A DNA stretch of 64,000 nucleotides from Saccharopolyspora dendranthemae. GTDB lineage: Bacteria; Actinomycetota; Actinomycetes; Mycobacteriales; Pseudonocardiaceae. Positions within the stretch are counted from its first letter, which is position 1. Every line of letters starts with the position of its first letter. Under the pieces are notes generated by a model, which saw nothing but the letters and a program-made list of their open reading frames with translations, was not told where the DNA came from and did not search any database. The stretch is taken from contig NZ_VIWX01000001.1 of NCBI RefSeq assembly GCF_007829955.1, forward strand, positions 1,860,001 to 1,924,000, written 5' to 3'. A program made the translations under genes and the position numbers. Of this stretch, positions 45,872 to 53,281 are shown one piece after another.

Positions 45872-46339
45872 TCAGTTGCTCGGAATGATGGTCGGAATCT
45901 TGGCGCGTTTGAACGCCGCGACCTCCGCGCCGGCCCAGACCATGACCGTGGCCAGCATCGTGAAGGCCATCGACTCCCGGTGAATGGCGTCGATGCCTCC
46001 CAGCAACGTCATCACCACCAGCAGCACGAGCATCTTGCCCACATATCCACCAAGTGCGATAACCATCACAAATTGCGGGTTCATGCCGCCGGAGAACCGC
46101 ATCAACCAGATCGTCAGCAATGAGGACCCGAATGCAACGACCCCACCGATCAACGCCCCGACGAGACCGGTGACGCCGATCAGAACCGTGGCCACGATCG
46201 CCCCGATCACCACGGTGGCCAGACCCGGCCACACCGCTGTGCGCAGCATCTCGGTGGCCAACCTGCGCACGACCTCTGCGTGCGGGTTCACCGGCTCGGC
46301 CTGCTCAGCGGTGCTGGCGGACTCGGACGCTTCGCTCAT
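45872..46339 (-). CDS. atpI: AtpI-like membrane protein
   Basis: The 155-residue protein has a polar N-terminus and four hydrophobic helices (LATVVIGAIVATVLIGVTGLVG, VVAFGSSLLTIWLMR, VMVIALGGYVGKMLVLLVVM and AFTMLATVMVWAGAEVAA). The pattern and place, just before atpB, are those of the ATP synthase assembly factor AtpI (Rv1303-like). Its ATG shares a base with the wecA stop (TGATG), showing translational coupling. Confidence 0.82.
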   Translation of the reverse strand: MSEASESASTAEQAEPVNPHAEVVRRLATEMLRTAVWPGLATVVIGAIVATVLIGVTGLVGALIGGVVAFGSSLLTIWLMRFSGGMNPQFVMVIALGGYVGKMLVLLVVMTLLGGIDAIHRESMAFTMLATVMVWAGAEVAAFKRAKIPTIIPSN

Positions 46340-47505
46340 CAGGACTCTCGATCGGCTCGGGTTCGCATGCGCGGAATCAACGAAATGATAGCCGCCAGCA
46401 GCACGGTCAAGGCCACGACCCAGCCGACCACCCACGTGTTGAACAGCGTCAACGACACCGCGCCGAAGGCGATCACCGCCGCCCACAAGTACATCAGCAG
46501 CACCGCCCGACGCTGCGAATGACCGATTTCGAGCAATCGGTGGTGCAGGTGCATCTTGTCGGCGTGGAACGGGCTCTTGCCCGCCTTCGTCCGCCGCACC
46601 ACCGCCATGATCAAGTCCAGCAGCGGCACGAACAGCACGGCCGCCACGACCAGCAGCGGCGACAGCAAGGCGATCGTGTCGCCGGGGCCCGAACCCGTGT
46701 AGATGATCCTTCCCGAGGCCGAGGTGCTCGCCGTCGCCAGCATCAGGCCGATCAGCATCGACCCGGAATCGCCCATGAAGATCTTCGCGGGCTGGAAGTT
46801 GTGCGGCAGGAAGCCCAGGCACGCGCCGGCGATCGCCGCCGCGATCATCGCCGGCGGGTAGGCGTTGACGTCGCCGTTCTGGCGGTCGAGCACGCTCAGG
46901 CAGAAGACGAAGGTCGCGGCCGCCGAGATCAGCCCGATCCCCGAGGCCAGCCCGTCCAAGCCGTCGACGAAGTTCATCGCGTTGATCATGGCCACGACCA
47001 GCAGCACCGTCAGCAGCTGCCCCTGGTTGCTGCCCAGCACCAGCAGCTGCCCCACGTGCCCGTCGGTGCCGCCCCACGGCACCCAGAACACGAACCACTG
47101 CACACCGGAGAGCACCAGGATCCCCGCGGCGGTCACCTGACCGGCCAGCTTCGTCAGCGAATCCAGCTCGAAGCGGTCGTCGAGAGCCCCGACCAGCACG
47201 ATCAGCCCGCCGGCGATGAGCACCGCCAGCGAATCCTTGGAATAGGCGAAGCCCCGCGACAACGCGGGCAGGTTCGTGGCCAGGAACGTCGCGGCCAGCA
47301 CGCCGCCGTACATCGCGACGCCACCCATCCGCGGCATCGGCTTGACGTGCACGTCGCGAACCCGCGGGTAGGCGACGGCGCCCACCCGGATGGCCAGCAA
47401 CCGGACCAGCCCGGTCAGCAGGAAGGTCGTGACCGCTGCCGTGAGCAGGACCAGCAGGTACTCACGGGCAGGAAGTCCGACCGGGGCGAAGGGTGCGTAG
47501 TCCAT
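46339..47505 (-). CDS. wecA: Undecaprenyl-phosphate GlcNAc-1-phosphate transferase (WecA type)
   Basis: The 388-residue polytopic membrane enzyme of the MraY/WecA family has VGALDDRFELD (first Asp pair), NAMNFVDGLDGLASG (second Asp cluster), KIFMGDSGSMLIG and the cytosolic HADKMHLHHRLLEIGHSQRRAVL. It transfers a sugar-1-phosphate to a polyprenyl phosphate to start cell-wall polysaccharide (arabinogalactan linker) synthesis. As I recall, the same gene order, sua5-wecA-atpI-atpB, is seen in mycobacteria. The ATG at 47505 is used. Confidence 0.92.
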   Translation of the reverse strand: MDYAPFAPVGLPAREYLLVLLTAAVTTFLLTGLVRLLAIRVGAVAYPRVRDVHVKPMPRMGGVAMYGGVLAATFLATNLPALSRGFAYSKDSLAVLIAGGLIVLVGALDDRFELDSLTKLAGQVTAAGILVLSGVQWFVFWVPWGGTDGHVGQLLVLGSNQGQLLTVLLVVAMINAMNFVDGLDGLASGIGLISAAATFVFCLSVLDRQNGDVNAYPPAMIAAAIAGACLGFLPHNFQPAKIFMGDSGSMLIGLMLATASTSASGRIIYTGSGPGDTIALLSPLLVVAAVLFVPLLDLIMAVVRRTKAGKSPFHADKMHLHHRLLEIGHSQRRAVLLMYLWAAVIAFGAVSLTLFNTWVVGWVVALTVLLAAIISLIPRMRTRADRES

Positions 47506-47723
47506 ACCGGTGGCTCACCCGCGCAGCGGCGCGAGGTCGAAGTTCGGCCCCCAGGACGGAGTAATCAAACCCGGCGCTCCTCGTCGGTTGAGAATCACGG
47601 CCCTTCACCGGCGTCGCCGCGGCGCGCAGCGCCTTGAGCGGCGAGACCGCCGCCCGCCCCGACAGGGACGGCTGGCCCGCACAGTTTCCGCTCTAACGCT
47701 ATCGATCCCGGCGGCGGGACCTC

Positions 47724-48383
47724 TCACCGGTCCGGTTCGATCTCCACACCCAGCACGTCCGACAGCTCCGCCCTGCTCACAGCGCCCTCGCGGAGCACGC
47801 GCGGAGTGCCCTGGGTGAGATCGACGATCGTCGAGGCCACCGGCTCCCCCGAGGGACCGCCGTCGAGGTACACCTGCACGCGGTCGCCAAGCTGCGCCTC
47901 GGCCTCACCGGCGCTGGCCGCGGGCGGCTGGCCGGTGTGGTTGGCGCTGGAGACGGCCATCGGGCCGACCTCCCGCAGGAGGTCCAGCGCGACCGGGTGC
48001 AGGGGCATCCGCAGGTTCACGGTTCCCCGGGTCTCGCCGAGGTTCCAGTTCAGCGACGGCGCCTGCGGCAACACCAGGGACAGCCCGCCCGGCCAGAAGG
48101 CCTCGATGAGGGCTCGCGCCTGCTCCGGGACCGACATGACCAGCCCATCCACAGTGGACCACGAGCCGACCAGGACCGGAACGGGCATGTCCGGGCCGCG
48201 TCCCTTCGCCGTCAGGAGGGAACGCACCGCCTCCGCGTCGAAGGCGTCGGCGCCGATGCCGTAGACCGTGTCGGTCGGCATCACCACGAGCCCGCCGGCG
48301 CGAACCGTGTTCGCCGCGGCGGCGAGGCCCGCCTTGCGCTTGTCCGGACTGCTGCAGTCAAAAACGGTGCTCACTCCACGCAT
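47724..48383 (-). CDS. Threonylcarbamoyl-AMP synthase (Sua5/YrdC family)
   Basis: The 219-residue protein makes threonylcarbamoyl-AMP for the t6A modification of ANN-decoding tRNAs. It has VMPTDTVYGIGADAFDAEAV, KGRGPDMPVPVLVGS (family motif KxR), WPGGLSLVLPQAPSLNW, TVNLRMPLHPVALDLL and PMAVSSANHTGQPPA. The ATG at 48383 or the GTG at 48374 may be the start. In mycobacteria it follows prmC directly; here a plus-strand hydrolase gene stands between. Confidence 0.92.
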   Translation of the reverse strand: MRGVSTVFDCSSPDKRKAGLAAAANTVRAGGLVVMPTDTVYGIGADAFDAEAVRSLLTAKGRGPDMPVPVLVGSWSTVDGLVMSVPEQARALIEAFWPGGLSLVLPQAPSLNWNLGETRGTVNLRMPLHPVALDLLREVGPMAVSSANHTGQPPAASAGEAEAQLGDRVQVYLDGGPSGEPVASTIVDLTQGTPRVLREGAVSRAELSDVLGVEIEPDR

Positions 48384-48578
48384 CCTGACACGCCACGCCG
48401 AGACCCTTTCGAGTGGTGCAGCAGATCACTGTCTAGGAGCATCCTGGCGAGTAACACCGGGGCATCGGCCTGAGATCAATTCGGGTGTGGCCGCGGACAC
48501 GAGCACGAAACGAACCGGGCCTCCCACGCGTCTGCCGGACACGGGCACCGATGGATCAGAGAAAAGAGGAGAGCGCAG

Positions 48579-50099
48579 ATGACCGCCCCACCGCAGGGTG
48601 TCGAGGTCGACGAGATCGAATTCCCCGCCGGCAAGGTCCGCTACTACAAGGCGGGCACAGACGGGCCGCCGATCGTCCTGCTGCACGGCGGCGGGCCTGA
48701 CAACGCCCTGCTGAGCTGGCGCAACACCATCGGTGTCCTGGCCGCCGACCACCGCGTGTACGCCCCCGACCTGCCCGGCCAGGGAGGCAGCACCCAGTGG
48801 CGCGGGCGGGGCAACCAGCGCACCTTCGAAGAGGTCCTGCGCTGGCTGCTCGACGCCTGGCGGATCCCGCAGGCGACCCTGGTCGGCCTGTCCATGGGCG
48901 GCAGCATCGCGACCGGCTTCACGCTGCGCCACCCGCAGCGGGTGCGCGCGCTCGCGCTGGCCGACAGCACCGGGATGCAGCACCGCATGCCGCACCACCT
49001 GCTCACCTACCTGCTGATGCGCACGGACCTCAGTGGCCGGACGGCGGCGAAACTGCTTCGCAGCAACCGCGCTCTGGTGCGCTTCGCGCTGAACAAGGTG
49101 TTCTTCGCCGACGCTTCCTCGGTTCGGGACCTCGAATCCGTGGTCGACGAAGTCCGCGCCGAAGCAGGCGTCCGGCGATCGGTCTTCGCCGATTGGCACG
49201 CCGACGCCATCAACCACCGGTCGATGAGCATCAACCACCTGCCCCAGCTCGAGCGGATCAGCTGCCCCGTCACCGTGATCCACGGCGAGAAGGACGCCCT
49301 CGTCCCGGTCTCCTCCGCCCAGGCGGTGGCCAACGCCATCCCCGGCGCGCAGCTGCGGATCATGCCGCAGGCAGGGCACTGGCCGAACCGCGAGCGCCCC
49401 ACCGAGTTCAACGCCCTGCTCCGGGAGTTCGTCAACGCCGTCAACGCGCCTGCGCCCGCGAAGGGAACCAACGGCACGCCCAAGCGCGACGAGACGGCCG
49501 AGGCACCCACGCACCGGCTGAACACCCGCGCTGCGGCCGAGCCCCCGAAGCCGATCGCGGCCGCCGAGGAGACCGAGGGCGAGAAGCGGCCCGCCGCCGA
49601 CAGCGGAAGCGTCGACGCCCCGACCAAGATGCTGAAGGTCGGCGCCGGCAGCGCCGCAGCCGAGACCGGCGAGGAGAGCGCAGAATCCCCGGAACCGTCG
49701 GAGCCGGAGGAGACCACCGACTCCGCGACGACGGCCGAACCGGAGGAGAGCTCCGAGCCGGCAGAGGCCTCCGAGTCGACGGAGGGCGAGGAATCGCCGA
49801 AGGCGGAGGCATCCGCGGAGCACGCGGATGCCGCTGCGGTGACGGGCTCAAATGACGCCGACACCGCCGACGAAAGCCCCGATCCGAAGCCCGCTGACGC
49901 GAAGAAGACCTCCACGGACGAACCGACCCGCTTCCTCAAGGTCGACTCGAAGACCGAGAACACCACCGGCACCGAGGAAGACGACAAGCCCGGAACCGAA
50001 TCCGAGGAAACGCCCGACACGACCTCGGAAAGCCCCTCCGACTCCGAGAAGCCGGCGAAGGAGTCCCCCGAGAACTCCAGCGACAAGCCCGCGACCTGA
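48579..50099 (+). CDS. Alpha/beta hydrolase with a ~210-residue acidic disordered tail
   Basis: The 506-residue protein has two parts. Residues 1-290 form an alpha/beta hydrolase: IVLLHGGGPDNALLSW, nucleophile elbow LVGLSMGGS (Ser105), HGEKDALVPV (Asp239) and QAGHWPNRERP (His267). Residues 291-506 are extremely rich in Glu, Ser, Thr, Pro, Ala and Asp and lack hydrophobic clusters. The tail holds three motifs of one kind: EAPTHRLN (308-315), DAPTKMLK (346-353) and DEPTRFLK (447-454). AGAGGAGAG precedes the ATG. It has no signal peptide. It sits alone on the plus strand inside an otherwise minus-strand conserved block. Substrate and tail function are unknown. Confidence 0.82.
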   Translation: MTAPPQGVEVDEIEFPAGKVRYYKAGTDGPPIVLLHGGGPDNALLSWRNTIGVLAADHRVYAPDLPGQGGSTQWRGRGNQRTFEEVLRWLLDAWRIPQATLVGLSMGGSIATGFTLRHPQRVRALALADSTGMQHRMPHHLLTYLLMRTDLSGRTAAKLLRSNRALVRFALNKVFFADASSVRDLESVVDEVRAEAGVRRSVFADWHADAINHRSMSINHLPQLERISCPVTVIHGEKDALVPVSSAQAVANAIPGAQLRIMPQAGHWPNRERPTEFNALLREFVNAVNAPAPAKGTNGTPKRDETAEAPTHRLNTRAAAEPPKPIAAAEETEGEKRPAADSGSVDAPTKMLKVGAGSAAAETGEESAESPEPSEPEETTDSATTAEPEESSEPAEASESTEGEESPKAEASAEHADAAAVTGSNDADTADESPDPKPADAKKTSTDEPTRFLKVDSKTENTTGTEEDDKPGTESEETPDTTSESPSDSEKPAKESPENSSDKPAT

Positions 50100-50121
50100 G
50101 CAAGGGAACCTTTCGCGCACC
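50098..50121 (+). repeat. Dispersed repeat copy overlapping the hydrolase stop codon
   Basis: GAGCAAGGGAACCTTTCGCG then CACC. The hydrolase TGA (50097-50099) overlaps the first bases. TTTCG variant. Confidence 0.75.
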
Positions 50122-50127
50122 AGCAGT

Positions 50128-50169
50128 CCCTGCCCATCGCCGGACATCACTCACCGGCGGTGGGCAGGG
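50128..50169. terminator. Bidirectional terminator between hydrolase and prmC
   Basis: A 16-bp stem (50128-50143 with 50154-50169, one T-G pair) with a ten-base loop, between convergent genes and flanked on both sides by repeat copies. Confidence 0.85.
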
Positions 50170-50178
50170 CTTCTCATC

Positions 50179-50204
50179 GCGAGGATGGGAACCAACCTGT
50201 CACT
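50179..50204 (+). repeat. Dispersed repeat copy overlapping the prmC stop codon
   Basis: GCGAGGATGGGAACCAACCT then GTCACT; the CTTCC core is changed to CAACC. The prmC stop (TGA on the minus strand, 50202-50200) is part of the GTGACAGG end of the repeat. Confidence 0.75.
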
Positions 50205-51072
50205 CCGGGTGGGTGCGCCGCGCGGTGGCGAAGCGCGGGCGCCCGGCGAGGTCCGGGTGCTCCTGGACCTCGGTCAGCACCCGGCGGGCCCGCAGGAGTG
50301 CGGGAACCGATCCGCCGTGGGTGTCGTCGTGCTCGATCGCGACGCCGCCGCCGGGCTTGAGGAGGCGGGCCGCGCAGGCCACCACGTGGCGCACGACGTC
50401 GAGCCCGTCGCGGCCGCCGAAGACGGCTTCGTGGGGGTCGTGGTTGCGGACCTCGGGCGGGACCGGCGTGCCGTCGGGCACGTAGGGCGGATTGCAGACG
50501 ACAAGGTCGACCAGGCCTTCGAGCTCCATGAACAGCATCGGGTCGGTCACGTCACCGGAGTAGAGATCGATCGGGGTGTCCCCGGCCTCCGACCGCGATC
50601 CGGCGTTGCGCCGAGCCCAGGACAGAGCGATGGGGTCCTTCTCGACGGCGTGCACGCAGGCGTCCGGGCGGACGTGGGCGAGCGCCAGGGCGAGCGCGCC
50701 CGAACCCGAGCACAGGTCGACGATCGTGGGTCGCTCGACACCGTCCACGATGCCCACACCCCACTCGACCAGCAGCTCGGTCTCAGGACGGGGCACGAAC
50801 ACGCCGGGCCCCACCTCGAGGTCCACGCCGCTCAGGAAGGCGCGGCCGGTCAGGTGCTGCAGCGGCACCCGTGCGGCGCGCTGGCCCACGAGGTCCTGCA
50901 GCGCCTGCACGACCGGCGGGTCGACCAGGGGAACCATCATGAGCTTGGTGCGCTCGACGCCGAGCAGATGCGCGGCGAGCAGCTCGGCGTCGGCGCGCGG
51001 ACTTCCCACGCCCGCCGCCGCAAGAGTGCGCTCGGCCTCCAGGATGGCCAAGCGCAGTGGCTGTCGGGTCAC
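50200..51072 (-). CDS. prmC: Release-factor glutamine methyltransferase
   Basis: The 290-residue SAM-dependent enzyme methylates the GGQ glutamine of release factors. It has the N-terminal helical domain (PLRLAILEAERTLAAAGVGSPRADAELLAAHLLG), the SAM motif TIVDLCSGSGALALALAH and the catalytic VVCNPPYVPDG. Its substrate RF1 is encoded just upstream; the GTG at 51072 lies ten bases after the prfA stop. The C-terminal FATARR segment is typical. Confidence 0.94.
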   Translation of the reverse strand: MTRQPLRLAILEAERTLAAAGVGSPRADAELLAAHLLGVERTKLMMVPLVDPPVVQALQDLVGQRAARVPLQHLTGRAFLSGVDLEVGPGVFVPRPETELLVEWGVGIVDGVERPTIVDLCSGSGALALALAHVRPDACVHAVEKDPIALSWARRNAGSRSEAGDTPIDLYSGDVTDPMLFMELEGLVDLVVCNPPYVPDGTPVPPEVRNHDPHEAVFGGRDGLDVVRHVVACAARLLKPGGGVAIEHDDTHGGSVPALLRARRVLTEVQEHPDLAGRPRFATARRTHPE

Positions 51073-51082
51073 GTCGCTCAGC

Positions 51083-52150
51083 TTAGAGCGCGAGGCGCTC
51101 GTTGCGATCGGCAGCGAGCAGCGCGTCGAGCACCCCGTCCAGATCACCGTCGAGAACGTGATCGAGGTTGTACGCCTTGTAGTTGACGCGGTGGTCCGAG
51201 ATCCGGTTCTCGGGGAAGTTGTAGGTGCGGATGCGCTCCGAGCGGTCCACCGTGCGGACCTGGCTGCGCCGGGTCTCCGACGCCTCGCGCTCGGCCTCCT
51301 CCTCCGCGGCGGCCTGCAGCCGCGCCCTGAGCACCTGAATGGCCCGGAGCTTGTTCTGGAGCTGCGACTTCTCGTTCTGGCAGGACACGACGATGCCGGT
51401 CGGCAGGTGGGTGATGCGCACCGCTGAGTCGGTGGTGTTCACGCTCTGCCCGCCGGGCCCGGAGGACCGGTAGACATCGATGCGCAGGTCTTTCTCGTCC
51501 ACCTCGACCTCGACCTCTTCCGGCTCGGGGTAGACGAGCACACCGGCCGCGGAGGTGTGCACACGGCCCTGGGACTCGGTGATCGGCACCCGCTGCACGC
51601 GATGCACGCCACCTTCGAACTTCATCTTCGACCACACGCCGTCCGGGCTGTTGTCGCCGGCCTTGGCCTTGAGGGCGACCATGGCGTCCTTGAAGCCACC
51701 GAGATCGGAGTCCGTGGAATCCAGCACCTCGGCTCGCCACCCCTGGCGCTCGGCGAAGCGCAGGTACATGCGCAGCAGGTCACCCGCGAACAGCGCGGAT
51801 TCCTCGCCGCCTTCGCCGGACTTGACCTCCAGCACCACGTCGGAGCCGTCGTGCGGGTCGCGCGGCAGCAGCAGCTCGGTGAGCTTCTCCTCGAGCTCCG
51901 GGAGGCGCTCGGCGAGCCGTTCCGCCTCCTCCGCGAAGCTCTCGTCCTCCGCGCCGAGCTCGCGAGCGGTCTCCAGGTCGGAGCGGGTCTCGTCCAGCTC
52001 TCGCGAGGTGCGCACGATCGGCGTGAGCTCGGCGTAGCGGCGGCCGAGCTTGCGGGCGTTCGCCTGATCGACGTGCACGCTCGGGTCGGCCAGCCGCTTC
52101 TCCAGATCGTCGTACTCGGCCAGCAGGCCTTCGAGCTTCGATGTCTCCAC
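51083..52150 (-). CDS. prfA: Peptide chain release factor 1
   Basis: The 355-residue RF1 recognises UAA and UAG. It has the anticodon-like region [24 protein letters not shown] (PxT motif: PIT) and the catalytic GGQ loop [25 protein letters not shown]. It starts at a GTG after AAAGGG. It lies between rpmE and prmC as in mycobacteria. Confidence 0.96.
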   Translation of the reverse strand: METSKLEGLLAEYDDLEKRLADPSVHVDQANARKLGRRYAELTPIVRTSRELDETRSDLETARELGAEDESFAEEAERLAERLPELEEKLTELLLPRDPHDGSDVVLEVKSGEGGEESALFAGDLLRMYLRFAERQGWRAEVLDSTDSDLGGFKDAMVALKAKAGDNSPDGVWSKMKFEGGVHRVQRVPITESQGRVHTSAAGVLVYPEPEEVEVEVDEKDLRIDVYRSSGPGGQSVNTTDSAVRITHLPTGIVVSCQNEKSQLQNKLRAIQVLRARLQAAAEEEAEREASETRRSQVRTVDRSERIRTYNFPENRISDHRVNYKAYNLDHVLDGDLDGVLDALLAADRNERLAL

Positions 52151-52222
52151 GGGGCGACCCTTTTCCTCACACGGCTTGCACTCCGACGATGCCTTCTCTG
52201 GTCGAGACGGCCCTCACGCAAA

Positions 52223-52267
52223 GACGGCGCCCGCCCTCACGCGTCAACGCGGAGAGCGGGCGCCGTC
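52223..52267 (-). terminator. Terminator after rpmE
   Basis: A perfect 12-bp stem (52223-52234 with 52256-52267) around a 21-base loop. On the minus strand it is followed by TTTGCG. It begins eight bases after the rpmE stop. Confidence 0.7.
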
Positions 52268-52274
52268 GGCGCAG

Positions 52275-52487
52275 CTACTTCTTGCGCTTGCCGTAACGGG
52301 CCTCGAAGCGGGCCACTCGGCCACCGGTGTCCAGGATCTTCTGCTTGCCCGTGTAGAACGGGTGGCAGTTCGAGCAGACCTCAACGGTGATCTGGCCGCT
52401 CTTGCGGGTGCTGTGGGTCGTGAAGCTGTTGCCGCAACCGCAGTTGACCTGCGTCTCCACGTACTCGGGGTGAATACCACTCTTCAA
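52275..52487 (-). CDS. rpmE: 50S ribosomal protein L31, zinc-binding form
   Basis: The 70-residue protein starts [21 protein letters not shown] and has the zinc ligands CGC and CSNC ([13 protein letters not shown]), with a basic tail ending YGKRKK. The cysteines show it is the primary zinc-containing L31, not the zinc-independent paralogue. It starts at the TTG at 52487 after AGAGGAAAA. Confidence 0.95.
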   Translation of the reverse strand: MKSGIHPEYVETQVNCGCGNSFTTHSTRKSGQITVEVCSNCHPFYTGKQKILDTGGRVARFEARYGKRKK

Positions 52488-52695
52488 CGGCTTTTCCTCT
52501 CAACTTGGCCGCCGGGTCCACGCGCCCATCGCGACGTGGTGAACCGGGACCGGAACCAGCCTTCAATTGTGCCAGACCACGGCACGCGACCTGCAACGCA
52601 GGTGTTCCGGGCAGTATTCCCGGAGCCGCTCGTCGCACCAGCGCGACCGCCCGGCGCAGGAGAGCAACCGCCTGGCGAGGCCACCGCCGCACCAG

Positions 52696-53142
52696 ATGCG
52701 CGACCCCGTGAACGCCGTTCATCATTTGCCCGTGCTGTTCTGCGCTGTACTGGGAAAACTCACGGTCAAGTCGTGGGTCTCCCTGCCCTTGCTCTTCTTG
52801 GGCAGCGCCACCGGAGTCGCAGCGCTGATCGACCTCCTGCTGTCGCAGCGCGCCCTGACGCTGCAGAGCGAGCTGTCGCTGTCGGCACCACTGCTGTTCG
52901 GTTTCGCGGCCGGACTCGCGATGTTCAGCGCCAACCAGGTGCAATGGCGCTTCCGCTGGCAGCGGCGAAGCCTGCGCTTCACCTACCCGCTGGCGATGGT
53001 CGTCTGCGCCATCGCCGTCGACGCCCTCACGCTGCCGACGAGCGCCGCCCTGATCATCGGTCCCGTCGCAGCCGTCCTCCTCGCCGCGCTGCTGATGCGC
53101 AACAACACGAACCGAGACGAAGCCGACTGCCTCACCTCGTGA
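52696..53142 (+). CDS. Membrane protein of unknown function (4 helices)
   Basis: The 148-residue protein has four hydrophobic segments (WVSLPLLFLGSATGVAALIDLLL; LLFGFAAGLAMFSA; FTYPLAMVVCAIAVDALTL; AALIIGPVAAVLLAALLM) and charged loops with QVQWRFRWQRR. No family is recognised. The ATG at 52696 or the GTG at 52708 is the likely start; the frame is open to 52567, with an Arg/Ser/Gln-rich non-membrane prefix that looks like noncoding sequence. It is the only plus-strand gene between rho and rpmE and ends before two repeat copies. Confidence 0.55.
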   Translation: MRDPVNAVHHLPVLFCAVLGKLTVKSWVSLPLLFLGSATGVAALIDLLLSQRALTLQSELSLSAPLLFGFAAGLAMFSANQVQWRFRWQRRSLRFTYPLAMVVCAIAVDALTLPTSAALIIGPVAAVLLAALLMRNNTNRDEADCLTS

Positions 53143-53156
53143 TCGGCTCCGGGATC

Positions 53157-53219
53157 GCGAGCAAGGGAACCTTCCTGTCACCCACCGGCTGAGCGGCGCA
53201 AGGGAACCTTCCTGTCACC
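53157..53219 (+). repeat. Two tandem forward copies of the GGGAACC repeat
   Basis: Copies at 53157-53182 (GCGAGCAA then GGGAACCTTCCTGTCACC) and 53195-53219 (GGCGCAA then the same core), 38 bases apart, between the membrane protein stop and the rho terminator. Confidence 0.88.
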
Positions 53220-53229
53220 CGCACCGAAA

Positions 53230-53266
53230 AAGCAGGGCCCGCACCCCTCGGGTGCGGGCCCTGCTT
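53230..53266 (-). terminator. Intrinsic terminator of rho
   Basis: A perfect 16-bp stem (53230-53245 with 53251-53266) with a five-base loop. On the minus strand it is followed by TTTCGG within a T-run. It begins 15 bases after the rho stop. Confidence 0.88.
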
Positions 53267-53281
53267 CGCCGGGAACAACGA

